Counted from the first letter of the stretch, positions 34,029-42,340 are shown. The stretch is 64,000 nucleotides of DNA from UBA1429 sp964482225 (GCA_964482225.1 CAYZWT010000001.1:124001-188000); one strand, 5' to 3'. Numbers and translations are program-made. Notes: generated from the letters alone by a model not told the origin.

Positions 34029-36080
34029 CTATTGTTTCGCCACCAATGGCAGATATATCCGCTGGGGCTGGGGTAGATTCTCAAGCCGGATCTCGACGAC
34101 CTGGCTCACCATCTGGCCGCTGGACAGGCCGGCACCGACGACCCGAAGAGGATACCGGTTCTCCGGCAGAGGCTGACCATTCATCAGGTTGGCCACGATG
34201 ATATCGTCACTGCGTGCAGCCAGGGCGCTCGTCACCGTCCGGCTGTAGCCATCTGAGGCGATCGCCCGGATGTCATAGCCAAGAGTCGCCAGGACATCGC
34301 TAAAGGCATCTGAGTCGTCATCATCAACCATGCCTGCCAGTCTCCAGAGCGCAACTCCGTTATAGAGATTGCCAGTGTTGTCTTCCCACTGGGCCGGGTG
34401 CGCCGTGGCCATGGCGATAAAGTCCTCGGCCGAAAGCGTTGTGGTGATGGCCCCGGTCAGATCCAATTCCCAATCGGGCGGCGGCGTTGGAAGGTCCAGG
34501 AGTTCGATCCTTACGATCTTGCCGACTCTCTGTGAACCCGAGGTCAATGCACTGCCCATCAGCCGGAGTGGATAGCGAGCCTCGGGCAACGGCTGACCAT
34601 CGAGGGTATTGGCCACGATGATATCGTCATTACGAGCCACATCGGCGATCTCAAAGGTGCGGCTATAGCCATCTGAGGCGATCACCCGCACCTGGTATCC
34701 CAGAGCCGCCAGCTCATCGTTGAACGCGTCTGCCCCGTGAGCGTTGTCATCATCCACCCAGCCCACCAGGAGCCAGAGGGGAAGTCCTTTCCATGTGCCA
34801 TCGGCATCGGTGTATTCGACGCCATGACCAGGGCAGAGCACGGCGCTTACGAATTCGGCCTGCGTCATGACATAATCAGTGGCTCCGGATAGCTCCAGGG
34901 TCCAGGTTTCGATCTCGGGTATGTTGAGAAGGTTGATCCGGGCGATCTTGCCCACCCTTTGCGAGCCCGAGGTCAGCGCATCACCGACGAGCCGGAGAGG
35001 GAAATGGTCGTCAGATAGCGGAGCCCCATTGACCTTGTTGGCGACGATATAGTCTGAGGATCGGGCTATGTCCTCACTGCGAAAAGTCCGGGTGTAGCCA
35101 TCGGATGCTTCTACCTCTATGTCATAGCCTGCCTCGGCCAAGGCATCATTAAACGAGCCGATGCCATGGACGTTGTCATCATCGGCAAGCCCAACCAGCC
35201 ACCAGAGGGGCAGGCCGCTCCAGACATTGCCGCCGCCGTCGGTCCACTCTACCACCTCGTGGCAAGCAAGGGCATTCTCAAACCAGGTCTGCCCGACGGT
35301 GGTGGTAACGGCCCCAGTTACGTCAATGGACCACGCCTCTGAAGCCTGGGAATAGATATTTACCTGGTTAATCCACTTGAGCGATAGCCCATTGGCAGAG
35401 GGGTACTGGATGACACCATCCACGAAATAGTGCCAGTTCTCCTCGGGGAGATACGTGCGCATATCCTCATGGCCAAAGACGTGCAACCCAGCACCATTGG
35501 TGGTCTCCACCATGAACACGAGCTGCATGCCGGCGTCGAACGTGGGCACATAGGCGCCATCCGTATAAAGTGGAGCGCCATCCCCGGCATTCTTGGTGTA
35601 CCAGGCAATCACGACCTTACCCTGGCCAGGTGCGGGGTTATAGATGGTGTCGTACTGAAACCGGTCGCTATATCCATCAAACGACTTGACTTGGATCTGG
35701 TCTCCGGGCTCTGCGCCGCCCACGAGTTCCACCAGGTCCTTTACATCGGTTCCCCTGACGGCCCCTTTGTTCTTGAGGTTGACGGTTTCAGCAGGATCCC
35801 AGAGGTTCTCAGGCTGAAAAGTCGGGCCCTGGAAATAGTACTGGGTGGTGCCATCCCCCTGTACCGGTAGTTGGGCTTCCATCTCTTGGTAGGTCAGAAT
35901 CGCCTGATCTATGATGGTCACACCATCGGCAGCATACTTGGTCACCGTGATGCTTGTCGTCCCGTTGCTGGCGGCAGAGACATCGCTCGCCAGGGTTGGC
36001 GCTGGGGCTGCAAAGGCCCATGCCAGGTTGGCCACGAGGAGCAGGCTGACGGCAATCCAGAAGAGTTGTCCCTTTTTCAT
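34029..36080 (-). CDS. Exported multidomain protein, paralogue 3 with three molybdopterin-like repeats
   Basis: A 683-residue exported protein; ATG 36080 follows AAAGGATG. After the signal peptide, residues about 30-240 match the shared signature of paralogues 1 and 2. Then three repeats of about 120-140 residues follow, each with W-x-(I/L)-x-L-x-G, GLPLWWLVG or GVALWRLAG, FNDxLAxxGY, SDGYTRTF/SDGYSRTF, IVAN, PLRLVG and SGSQRVGKI. The repeats resemble the molybdopterin-binding sulfite-oxidase fold but lack an obvious cysteine ligand. There is no membrane anchor. It heads the operon whose distal end is wtpABC, so binding of a W/Mo species or cofactor outside the cell is a testable idea. Confidence 0.7.
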   Translation of the reverse strand: MKKGQLFWIAVSLLLVANLAWAFAAPAPTLASDVSAASNGTTSITVTKYAADGVTIIDQAILTYQEMEAQLPVQGDGTTQYYFQGPTFQPENLWDPAETVNLKNKGAVRGTDVKDLVELVGGAEPGDQIQVKSFDGYSDRFQYDTIYNPAPGQGKVVIAWYTKNAGDGAPLYTDGAYVPTFDAGMQLVFMVETTNGAGLHVFGHEDMRTYLPEENWHYFVDGVIQYPSANGLSLKWINQVNIYSQASEAWSIDVTGAVTTTVGQTWFENALACHEVVEWTDGGGNVWSGLPLWWLVGLADDDNVHGIGSFNDALAEAGYDIEVEASDGYTRTFRSEDIARSSDYIVANKVNGAPLSDDHFPLRLVGDALTSGSQRVGKIARINLLNIPEIETWTLELSGATDYVMTQAEFVSAVLCPGHGVEYTDADGTWKGLPLWLLVGWVDDDNAHGADAFNDELAALGYQVRVIASDGYSRTFEIADVARNDDIIVANTLDGQPLPEARYPLRLMGSALTSGSQRVGKIVRIELLDLPTPPPDWELDLTGAITTTLSAEDFIAMATAHPAQWEDNTGNLYNGVALWRLAGMVDDDDSDAFSDVLATLGYDIRAIASDGYSRTVTSALAARSDDIIVANLMNGQPLPENRYPLRVVGAGLSSGQMVSQVVEIRLENLPQPQRIYLPLVAKQ

Positions 36081-36322
36081 CTCACATCCTTTCGAGAGGC
36101 AAGTTACTGCCAAAACCTATCCTCAAACCTCTATCCCGTTTCTGGCTGCTAGAGCGCTCTGTCGCTGGCCACCTCCTCTTGCCTCCAAGGACGCCGACAG
36201 TTGCTCGGCGAGTCATCCCAGTCGCAGGGAGCACTGTGCCTTGACTGGAACTGAGCCGCCTCCTCCGGGTGTCGCCCTGCGCTAGATTGCCGGGCATGCG
36301 TCTGCATCCAAGGCAACACAAA

Positions 36323-36375
36323 GCCGGCGCCCCCGAGTTGGAAATGCCCGAATAGGGTCGGGCAAAGGCGCCGGC
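36323..36375 (-). other. Structured element in the leader of the wtp operon
   Basis: A nine-pair outer stem GCCGGCGCC/GGCGCCGGC (36367-36375 with 36323-36331) encloses a six-pair hairpin GCCCGA/TCGGGC (36358-36363 with 36346-36351). It lies about 245 nt upstream of the first gene. In the minus-strand transcript it is followed by TTTGTGTT, so it may be a terminator, attenuator or riboswitch-like fold. The rest of 36081-36693 shows no gene. Confidence 0.4.
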
Positions 36376-36693
36376 CATGATAGACCCTGCCTCGTTCTCC
36401 TTTCCAAACACGGGGGGCATGCGAGTTTCCTTGCATACCGTTTTCTGCCGAATGCGGCAGAGCGACCGCTTGGCCATGGCGCTGTGCTTTGCGCTGTAGG
36501 CTCGGCGGTTCGGAGAAGCGGCTATAGAATTGTACGATGCCGTTCACACCTCTTTGTGTGATCGCACGTGAACTTAACACACCCTGGAATCGGTGTCAAG
36601 CGAAGGCATAGAGAGCGTTGAAAGAGTGTCGGGCAACCTGCCTCTGGGGGTCAGGATGGGTAGCGTGTCTGCAGCGATAGGTTAGGAGGGCGC

Positions 36694-36975
36694 ATGTCTC
36701 AGCCAAGACTACAAGAGACCGGGCAAGACTCATTCTACGGCGACTATCTCTACGAGCGGATCGTACCGCAGGATCATTTCCTGCGGAAGCTGCGCGAGTT
36801 AGTGCCTTGGCAGCGCTACGCCTATCGGCTTCTCGAGCATTATCGAGGCAAGGGGATGAGAGGACGCCCCCCGATTGACCCCGCCATTGTGCTCAAGATG
36901 CTGCTCTGGATGTATCTCGACAACCACCAAACAGCGGCTCAGGCTTCGCCCGTACGCTCCAGGCGCGACAACTGA
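36694..36975 (+). pseudogene. Truncated IS5/IS1182-type transposase (N-terminal fragment)
   Basis: The intact start (ATG 36694 after GGAGGG) encodes the N-terminal DUF772-like domain of IS5/IS1182-group transposases: FYGDYLYERIVPQDHFLRKL, then GRPPIDPAIVLKMLLW. Homology stops at about residue 80, and the frame runs into the antisense end of the PIN-toxin gene. The DDE catalytic part is missing, so the fragment is inactive. It marks an insertion or deletion junction between the wtp operon and the toxin-antitoxin pair. Confidence 0.75.
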
Positions 36976-37403
36976 TCGCGTACGCGTAGCAAGAATTCGC
37001 CCGGGCGAAGCACGGTCACGGATGGGCAGCCGGGTTGATAGTGGCGCACATGGAACGTGATCAGCCATGGGCAACCCGCTTGCGCCGCCGCCACCAGGAT
37101 GGGTAGATCCTCGTCATGCGCCAAGCCCACATAGGGCTTCAGATCCGCTGGTGCTGGGTCGGGCAACACGCGTATGCAACGGCTGACGATGGTCTGGAAA
37201 ATGGGTAAAGCATCAGGGAGCTTGGCCTGCAGATTGCGCTGCACCTCGGTGATGACTTGGTCGCACGTCAACGCCTCTAGGAGCGTGATCTCGGCCAGCC
37301 GCAGGATTACCAGGCTGGCGCCGTGTTCGCTGGGCGAGGCGCAAGCGGCCAGCAGGGCGTCCGCGTCCAAAAAGACGCGCGGCTTACTGCGCGGCTGAGT
37401 CAT
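36939..37403 (-). CDS. PIN-domain toxin (VapC-like)
   Basis: A 154-residue PIN-domain protein: VFLDADALLAA with the first catalytic Asp, a central acidic helix, then HDEDLPILVAAAQAG supplying the further acidic residues. PIN toxins are Mg-dependent RNases that cut tRNA or other RNA until neutralised by their antitoxin. ATG 37403 (MTQPRSK) is chosen; it overlaps the antitoxin stop by 20 bp, the usual translational coupling. The 3' end overlaps the truncated transposase on the opposite strand by 37 bp, so the last residues may have been altered by the insertion. Confidence 0.75.
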   Translation of the reverse strand: MTQPRSKPRVFLDADALLAACASPSEHGASLVILRLAEITLLEALTCDQVITEVQRNLQAKLPDALPIFQTIVSRCIRVLPDPAPADLKPYVGLAHDEDLPILVAAAQAGCPWLITFHVRHYQPGCPSVTVLRPGEFLLRVRDQLSRLERTGEA

Positions 37404-37665
37404 CGGCGCGCCGTTCCTCGGTGTAGCGCTGGCGCTGCTCGCGCAGCCCATCCAGCAGCTCTTGGGTGCTCAAGCCCGCCTTGGTGCGCAAGAGTTCAAT
37501 CTCGCGGGCCAGCTCGGGCACAAGCGGCACCATGGGGGTGAGCACCAGCACGCCGTCCAGATCTACCAGGTAAAAAGTGTCTCCCTGTTTGATGTCGTAT
37601 TTGTCGCGCAGCGCGGCAGGCAGGGTCAGGGTGCCTCGCTGTCGCACCTGAATGGCGGTGTCCAT
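37384..37665 (-). CDS. AbrB/MazE-type antitoxin
   Basis: A 93-residue protein with an N-terminal SpoVT-AbrB swapped-hairpin domain (IQVRQRGTLTLPAALRDKY, then IKQGDTFYLVDLDG). A helical C terminus ends KAGLSTQELLDGLREQRQ, which would wrap the toxin. ATG 37665 has GGAGG five bases upstream. It forms a toxin-antitoxin module with the downstream PIN gene and probably represses its own promoter. Such modules stabilise mobile segments, which fits the surrounding plasmid-like genes. Confidence 0.8.
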   Translation of the reverse strand: MDTAIQVRQRGTLTLPAALRDKYDIKQGDTFYLVDLDGVLVLTPMVPLVPELAREIELLRTKAGLSTQELLDGLREQRQRYTEERRADDSAAQ

Positions 37666-37956
37666 GTTGACCTCCGACGTCTGCAATGCAGATGATTCAG
37701 TAAATCAGTTCTATGATACCACTAGCTTCAGGGATGCGCAAGGCGTCACTCGGCTTTCAACCTTGGCCAGAGGTAGCAAGTCATCCGGATGCTCTGGTTT
37801 CTAACTTTCCCCCAGTGCGCTCGGTAGTGGCTCCTAGCCGTGATCCCACTGCCGCCCAGGATATCGTAGCTTTCGGTACGTACCGAGTTTCGGAAGACTG
37901 GCTACCCGCAGAGCTCCACCTGCGGCACTTGCAGGGACTCGTAGACCCCGGTCTCG

Positions 37957-38766
37957 CTATAGTGAAGGCGCCTGCACACCCGGTGTCTCCTCCCACGCAA
38001 TCTCGCTCTGCCTCCACCCCGAATCGTTCGTCGGCATAGCATCGGTGTGCGTCTGTGGCCGGGGCGCACCGGCATCTTGGTGCGCCGGCGCCTCTGCGCG
38101 GGCGAACAGGTTCCCGCAGCGCAGACACTGGGCGTGGAACTCTTTCGTGCCTACTCTGACGCTCTGGCAGCCGCAGCTCCACTTGTGCATCGTCGAGCGC
38201 CCCTGGGGACGCGCCTCGGGGTCGGCCCACCAGTCCAGGGGCTTGCCCTTGGGGCTCACGACCGGCTCGGCCAGGGGGGCGGGCTCGGGCACGTCATAGG
38301 CGCGCAGGAACTCGGCAAAGCGCCCATCGGCGGGGCGCACATGCACCCCCGCGCCGATCAACGGGTGCAGCCCGATGGCCTCGCAGGCGCCCACAAACTC
38401 CTCGTTGTGATAGTTGCGGGACACCGGGTGCTGGCCATAGTTCTGCTGCCAGAGGTGCACATACTCGTGCATCAGGGTCTCCAGCGTCTCCCAGAGGGGC
38501 CGCTCCAGGTGCTTGACGTTGAAGGTGATCTCGTAGAGCAGGCCCTGGGCGTTGCGGCGCAGGGTGTAGGCCGCCAGGACGCGGTGGTCCATACGCTCAA
38601 AGCTGAGCACGGCCTCGGGCATCTGACGCTGCCAGAAGCGGTCGTTGAAACGGTCGGTCCAGACATAGAGCTGGGAGGCGATCTCCTGCCACTCCCAGTC
38701 ATCGGCGGCCTCTACATGGCGGCGGATGGCCTCCTGGGGCGTGGGGAGGGGGCTGCGTTCTCTCAT
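37957..38766 (-). CDS. SprT-like zinc metalloprotease
   Basis: A 269-residue protein with the SprT-like domain: FNVKHLERP, then the zinc-binding HEYVH motif in LMHEYVHLWQQ, and NEEFVGACEAIGL. A C-terminal zinc ribbon is visible (CGCQS...CLRCG). SprT/Spartan-type proteins cleave proteins crosslinked to DNA; plasmid and phage copies are common and poorly studied. The start may be ATG 38766 (MRERSP) or ATG 38814; neither has a strong ribosome site. A promoter with a perfect TATAAT lies at 38856-38885. The tail after the zinc ribbon is disordered. Confidence 0.8.
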   Translation of the reverse strand: MRERSPLPTPQEAIRRHVEAADDWEWQEIASQLYVWTDRFNDRFWQRQMPEAVLSFERMDHRVLAAYTLRRNAQGLLYEITFNVKHLERPLWETLETLMHEYVHLWQQNYGQHPVSRNYHNEEFVGACEAIGLHPLIGAGVHVRPADGRFAEFLRAYDVPEPAPLAEPVVSPKGKPLDWWADPEARPQGRSTMHKWSCGCQSVRVGTKEFHAQCLRCGNLFARAEAPAHQDAGAPRPQTHTDAMPTNDSGWRQSEIAWEETPGVQAPSL

Positions 38767-38855
38767 AGGCGATAGGGCGATCACCGGCGCGCAGCGAAGG
38801 GGCAGGGGCATCACGGCGACCCGGGTCGCGCAGTGTGATAGGTACTATAAGAAAC

Positions 38856-38885
38856 ATTATAACACTAGCAATAGCGCCCACACAA
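38856..38885 (-). promoter_or_regulatory. Promoter for the SprT-like gene
   Basis: TTGTGT (38880-38885), 18 bp, TATAAT (38856-38861) on the minus strand. The -35 lies within a 17-bp-stem palindrome, so a protein or hairpin there could control it. Confidence 0.5.
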
Positions 38886-38913
38886 GCCAGGCGTGCGCCT
38901 GGCTTGTGTGGGC
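38876..38913. other. Perfect 17-bp inverted repeat (hairpin)
   Basis: Arms 38876-38892 and 38897-38913 are perfectly complementary around GTGC (core CACACAAGCCAGGC). It follows the small zinc-protein gene and may end its transcript, although there is no T-run; it overlaps the -35 of the SprT promoter. Confidence 0.6.
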
Positions 38914-38926
38914 CCCTTGGCAACGG

Positions 38927-39172
38927 CTATCGGCCCTTTTCGACCTCGCGGAGGGCATAGACGGCGGCCAGGTAGATCAGGGCCAGGCGCTCGGCGGCGG
39001 GGAGGGACACGAGGTCGCGAAAGGGCGGCAACTCGGGGGGCAGCTCCCAGGCGGCGAGAGGCTCGGGCTCCAGGTAACGGTAGCGGCCCTCGGGCTGGCA
39101 GCGCTCCAGGCAGACGTCGTGGAGCCGGTTGCCGCACCAGACGCAAATGGCGGCGTTGCGCTCCCCCTTCAT
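38927..39172 (-). CDS. Small zinc-binding hypothetical protein
   Basis: An 81-residue protein starting with a zinc-binding knuckle (CVWCG at about 11-15, then CLERC at about 21-25). A Pro/Glu-rich linker and a C-terminal helix (AERLALIYLAAVYALREVE) follow. I do not recognise a family. Such small CxxC proteins are common in plasmid blocks and may bind DNA or partner proteins. It is transcribed away from the plus-strand small gene at 39284, sharing a 110-bp regulatory gap with it. Confidence 0.5.
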   Translation of the reverse strand: MKGERNAAICVWCGNRLHDVCLERCQPEGRYRYLEPEPLAAWELPPELPPFRDLVSLPAAERLALIYLAAVYALREVEKGR

Positions 39173-39191
39173 CGGGAGATCCCCCGCATTG

Positions 39192-39219
39192 TTGACAGGC
39201 GGGCGTACCTGTCTAGACT
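39192..39219 (+). promoter_or_regulatory. Promoter with an internal operator-like repeat
   Basis: TTGACA (39192-39197), 16 bp, TAGACT (39214-39219). The inverted repeat GACAGG/CCTGTC (39194-39199 and 39208-39213) overlaps the -35 and spacer, the usual position for a repressor site. Confidence 0.5.
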
Positions 39220-39283
39220 GGTGCGCGAGGGGGAGCGGCGCCCTGACGTTAACAAGCCAGCCGCCCGAGAGGAGGTGACCATC

Positions 39284-39508
39284 ATGGCATCATCGAGGCA
39301 CGTGACCTCCCCGGGCCCCTGGACGAGAGCCCGCCTCCGCGACAGGCTGCGTTGGCTGGTGCGCGACGTGTTGCGCACCGCCATCCAGCAGGTACGCGGC
39401 CCGACCCGATCCGGTGCGTCCACCCCGCGCGCAACTGCGGGCAGGGCATACTGGACGCGGGATCGGCGGGGACGCTGGGTACTGCATGTGCCCATCACGC
39501 CCCCATAG
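39284..39508 (+). CDS. Small basic protein on the opposite strand
   Basis: A 74-residue, strongly basic peptide (many R, few K) whose N-terminal half is an amphipathic helix (ARLRDRLRWLVRDVLRTAIQ) and whose end is WTRDRRGRWVLHVPI. ATG 39284 has an excellent GAGGAGGT ribosome site, and a promoter with an operator-like repeat lies 65 bp upstream. I recognise no family. With its own promoter and opposite strand it could be a small regulator of the element; the alternative is a chance frame. Confidence 0.45.
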   Translation: MASSRHVTSPGPWTRARLRDRLRWLVRDVLRTAIQQVRGPTRSGASTPRATAGRAYWTRDRRGRWVLHVPITPP

Positions 39509-39560
39509 GCCTCGTCCGGCCCACGGTGCAGGCTGGGGTCTGGCTCGCGCCGGACCCCCC

Positions 39561-40406
39561 TCACCCCAGCGCGGCAGACGATGCATGTATCCATGATACC
39601 ACCTCACGCGTGTGTCCCGGCTCCCGATCCCCCCAGCGCCAGATGGGCGCCGTGAGAAAGGCGGCGCTGTCCTCGATCAAGCCCACCAGGTAGCAGTCCC
39701 GGTAGGGATCCTGATGGATCGCCTCCAGGAGTGCGTCCGCCTTGCGGCGGCTGGTGGTGAACCAGAGCACGGCGGCAGGGACGCGGGTGCGCTCCCAGTA
39801 GGCGCGATAGCGGGCCAGCTTGCCCCTGAGCTCCGGGCCGGTGGGCATGGCCGCCGTGAACTCGAGGTAGGCCTGGCGGGGAGGCGTCTCGGGATCGGCC
39901 CCGGTATAGACCGCCAGCCAGCCGTCGGGCTGCATGCCCAGGCGCTCCAGCTCCAGCCAGCGGGCGTTCCGCCAGTGCAGGCCCCAACCCAGGCGCTGGC
40001 ATTGCAGGCGCGCCGACACATACAGCCCCGAGAGGGTCAGCTCGTGGGACATCATCAGGGCCGGCGTGGCCACATCGTCCCCCGCCACCCCGGCCACCCG
40101 ATCGGCCGTCTCCCGGTCGCAGAGCCCCTGGGCGGCCACGTAGCGGCGGCCCTTAAGGCCCAGGTAGTAGATATCGGGCTCGTTGGGGCCCGCCTCCCGC
40201 TTGCGCACATAGTCCAGATCGAACAGGTAGCGCAGGCGCTGGCGGGCATGGGACGAGTCCTCGCGGCCAAAGAGCAGCCTGCCGATCTGGCGGTTGGTCA
40301 GGTAGCGCGCCTCAAAGACGGCCACCACCGCCTGCAGGTCGCGGGCGGTCAGGCGGATGCGCTGACGGGGACGCCGGGCAAAGCGCGGGCTCGGATCAGT
40401 GCTCAT
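39561..40406 (-). CDS. Replication-relaxation family protein (copy 2)
   Basis: A 281-residue member of the same family as the protein at 20786-21697. An N-terminal winged helix (RLTARDLQAVVAVFEARYL, then NRQIGRLLFG), RQRLRYLFDLDYV, a HELTLSGLYVSARL segment and a beta-rich core with LEFTAAMP and KLARYRAYWERT follow. ATG 40406 overlaps the upstream ATPase stop (ATGA), giving strict coupling. The two copies are clearly divergent, so this is an independent plasmid-type module rather than a recent duplication. Confidence 0.77.
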   Translation of the reverse strand: MSTDPSPRFARRPRQRIRLTARDLQAVVAVFEARYLTNRQIGRLLFGREDSSHARQRLRYLFDLDYVRKREAGPNEPDIYYLGLKGRRYVAAQGLCDRETADRVAGVAGDDVATPALMMSHELTLSGLYVSARLQCQRLGWGLHWRNARWLELERLGMQPDGWLAVYTGADPETPPRQAYLEFTAAMPTGPELRGKLARYRAYWERTRVPAAVLWFTTSRRKADALLEAIHQDPYRDCYLVGLIEDSAAFLTAPIWRWGDREPGHTREVVSWIHASSAALG

Positions 40407-41875
40407 GGCGTCCTCCCGAACTGCATGCGGGCCATGGCGCGGGCGGCGGGGCGATCCTCGGCCTCGAACAGGCCCCGCAGGCGCTCCTGGCGCTCGGCGA
40501 TCTGCTGCAGGATGCCCTCCTTGCGCATGCCGGTGCGCCGCAGGTGGGCGATCTCGAAACGGCGCAGCTCCCCATGATCGGGCTCGTCCATGAGCACCTC
40601 GGGAGTGAGCCAGACCTGGGGCGGCTCGCCGCCCAGCTTGTCCCAGAGCACCACCTGGCGGTAGCCGAGAGACATAAAGCGGCGCTCGTGCTCGTTCACC
40701 TCGGCGGGCACCGGCAGGTACTCGAAGGCGCCCAGATTCCAGTTGTAGCCCGCCACCACCCGGCCCGTCACGGGGAACATGAGGCGGGCCAGGATCTCGG
40801 CGTCGGCGGTATTGTGGAACACCGAGTAGTAGCGGGCGTTGTTCAAGGCCGTGTCCCGCAGGTGCAAATCCAGGTGGCCGCCCAGGCTGCGGCACATCTG
40901 GTTCAGCGACTGCATCACCAGGGTCAGCCACAGGTTATAGGCCCGCGAGGTCTCCAGGATCACGTCCAGGGGGCCGGAATGGAAAAAGCGGGCCTCGTCC
41001 AGGATCAGGCGGTAGGGACGGGAGCCGGGCGGGCGCTGCATGCAGGCGTAAAAGATACGGGTGGCGATCAGGTTGCCCAGCAGGGTCGTGACTGTGTCCG
41101 AGAGCAGGGCGTAGGGCAGGTTCACAAAGAGCCAGTGGCCCTCGTTCACCACTTGGCGCAGGTCGAGGCCGCCCGCGTCGACGGCGCAGAGGGTCATCAG
41201 CAGGCGCTCGTCGAACAGATACTGAAAGATGCGGCCCTCGGTGGACTGGACCCACTCGCGCCTGGCGTTGGGCGTCCAGGTGGGCCACTGGTCCTCCCAG
41301 AAGGTGCGGGTGCCTGGGTGACGCACCTGGGGCAGGAGCGAGCGCACCAGGGGGTTGTGGGTCTCCAGCACCCGCTTCTTGCCATCGAAACGATAGCTGG
41401 GAGCAAAGAGCAGGGGCAGCTCGGCCAGGGTCAGCTCCCCCTGCCCGCCCTCCACCAGCAGGCCGATGGCAGCGGCCATCACATTCTGCATGCGGTTGGC
41501 CTCGGCCAGCTCGAACCCGGACTGGCCGCGGATGTGGGAGACCAGGGCGTTGGCCAGCAGGGCCACCCGGTCGGGATCGCTGTCGGCGAACTCGGTCAGG
41601 GGGTCGAGGGCGTTACAGGCCAGGAGATGCTCGCCGCGGGCGATGGGGTTGAGGAACAGGATGCGGTCGGACAACGCGTCCCAGAGGGCCTCTCCCTGCG
41701 TCGTAGCGCACAAAAAGTTGAGCAGGGACAGGTAGGTATCGCCCTTGGGATCGATGTAGCAGCAGGGGCGATCGTGGAGCATGCCCTGGACGATGCGGTA
41801 GAGGGTCCAGTAGGACTTGCCCATCCCGATGGTGCCCAGGTTGAGCTCATGGCCAGAGCGTAACAAGTATGGCAT
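40403..41875 (-). CDS. TraG/HerA-type transfer ATPase (copy 2)
   Basis: A 490-residue P-loop ATPase. Walker A GTIGMGKS (14-21) lies almost at the N terminus, then CYIDPKGDT, and Walker B in RLILDEARFF with the following Gln motif TLVMQSLNQM. This is the TraG/VirD4-type DNA translocase layout without a membrane anchor. The glutamate-containing Walker B and the gene pair with a replication-relaxation protein mirror copy 1 at 23620-25050. It likely moves or unwinds DNA for transfer of the element. It follows a small membrane-protein gene that could supply the missing anchor. Confidence 0.77.
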   Translation of the reverse strand: MPYLLRSGHELNLGTIGMGKSYWTLYRIVQGMLHDRPCCYIDPKGDTYLSLLNFLCATTQGEALWDALSDRILFLNPIARGEHLLACNALDPLTEFADSDPDRVALLANALVSHIRGQSGFELAEANRMQNVMAAAIGLLVEGGQGELTLAELPLLFAPSYRFDGKKRVLETHNPLVRSLLPQVRHPGTRTFWEDQWPTWTPNARREWVQSTEGRIFQYLFDERLLMTLCAVDAGGLDLRQVVNEGHWLFVNLPYALLSDTVTTLLGNLIATRIFYACMQRPPGSRPYRLILDEARFFHSGPLDVILETSRAYNLWLTLVMQSLNQMCRSLGGHLDLHLRDTALNNARYYSVFHNTADAEILARLMFPVTGRVVAGYNWNLGAFEYLPVPAEVNEHERRFMSLGYRQVVLWDKLGGEPPQVWLTPEVLMDEPDHGELRRFEIAHLRRTGMRKEGILQQIAERQERLRGLFEAEDRPAARAMARMQFGRTP

Positions 41876-41887
41876 GGCGCAACTCCT

Positions 41888-42340
41888 TTACAGGTTGAGG
41901 GGCAGCTTGGGCTCGCCGCCGCCGCGCCGGGGGAAGGACGGCAGGGGGCCGATGCTCCAGTCGTGGTCGGGGTCGGCGATCAGGCCCAGACCGATGCCCA
42001 GGCCCACGGTGGCGGCAAAGGTGATGATCACCCAGGGCTGGTTGCGCACCATGGCCATGAGGGACACGATGCCCACGCCCAGCAGCAGGCCCACGACGCC
42101 CATGATCAGGCCGCGGGCCAGGGGATCGTCGGCCAGCTCCAGGTCCTCGAACTGCTCGTCCACCCACTCGACGGTGTAGACAGCCCCCTGGATGCAGAGC
42201 CTGACGGCGGCCTGCAGGCTGTAGACCAGGACCTCCAGGGCGTAGAGGATGGCGTCCCGCAGGATCCAGATCAAAAAGGCGATCAGGGCCAGCCCGGCCA
42301 GGATGGCCAGCATCACGATCACAAAGACAGTTTCCAGCAT
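41888..42340 (-). CDS. Small integral membrane protein
   Basis: A 150-residue protein with about three or four hydrophobic helices: LETVFVIVMLAILAGLALI near the N terminus, GLIMGVVGLLLGVGIVSLM in the middle, and IITFAATVGLGIGLGLI. A soluble linker (VEWVDEQFEDLELADD) lies between. ATG 42340 follows GGGAGA; ATG 42361 is an alternative. No family recognised. Position directly upstream of the soluble ATPase suggests it helps form a membrane transfer complex. Confidence 0.6.
   Translation of the reverse strand: MLETVFVIVMLAILAGLALIAFLIWILRDAILYALEVLVYSLQAAVRLCIQGAVYTVEWVDEQFEDLELADDPLARGLIMGVVGLLLGVGIVSLMAMVRNQPWVIITFAATVGLGIGLGLIADPDHDWSIGPLPSFPRRGGGEPKLPLNL

Noticed and set aside
36081..36693. 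Molybdenum/tungsten cofactor riboswitch upstream of the wtp operon
   Set aside because: Only a generic nested hairpin is visible; the family's conserved core could not be located by eye, so it is listed only as a structured element.
40544..41863. Long plus-strand open frame opposite the transfer ATPase
   Set aside because: Composition mirrors the complementary coding strand of a GC-rich gene; no ribosome site or domain.
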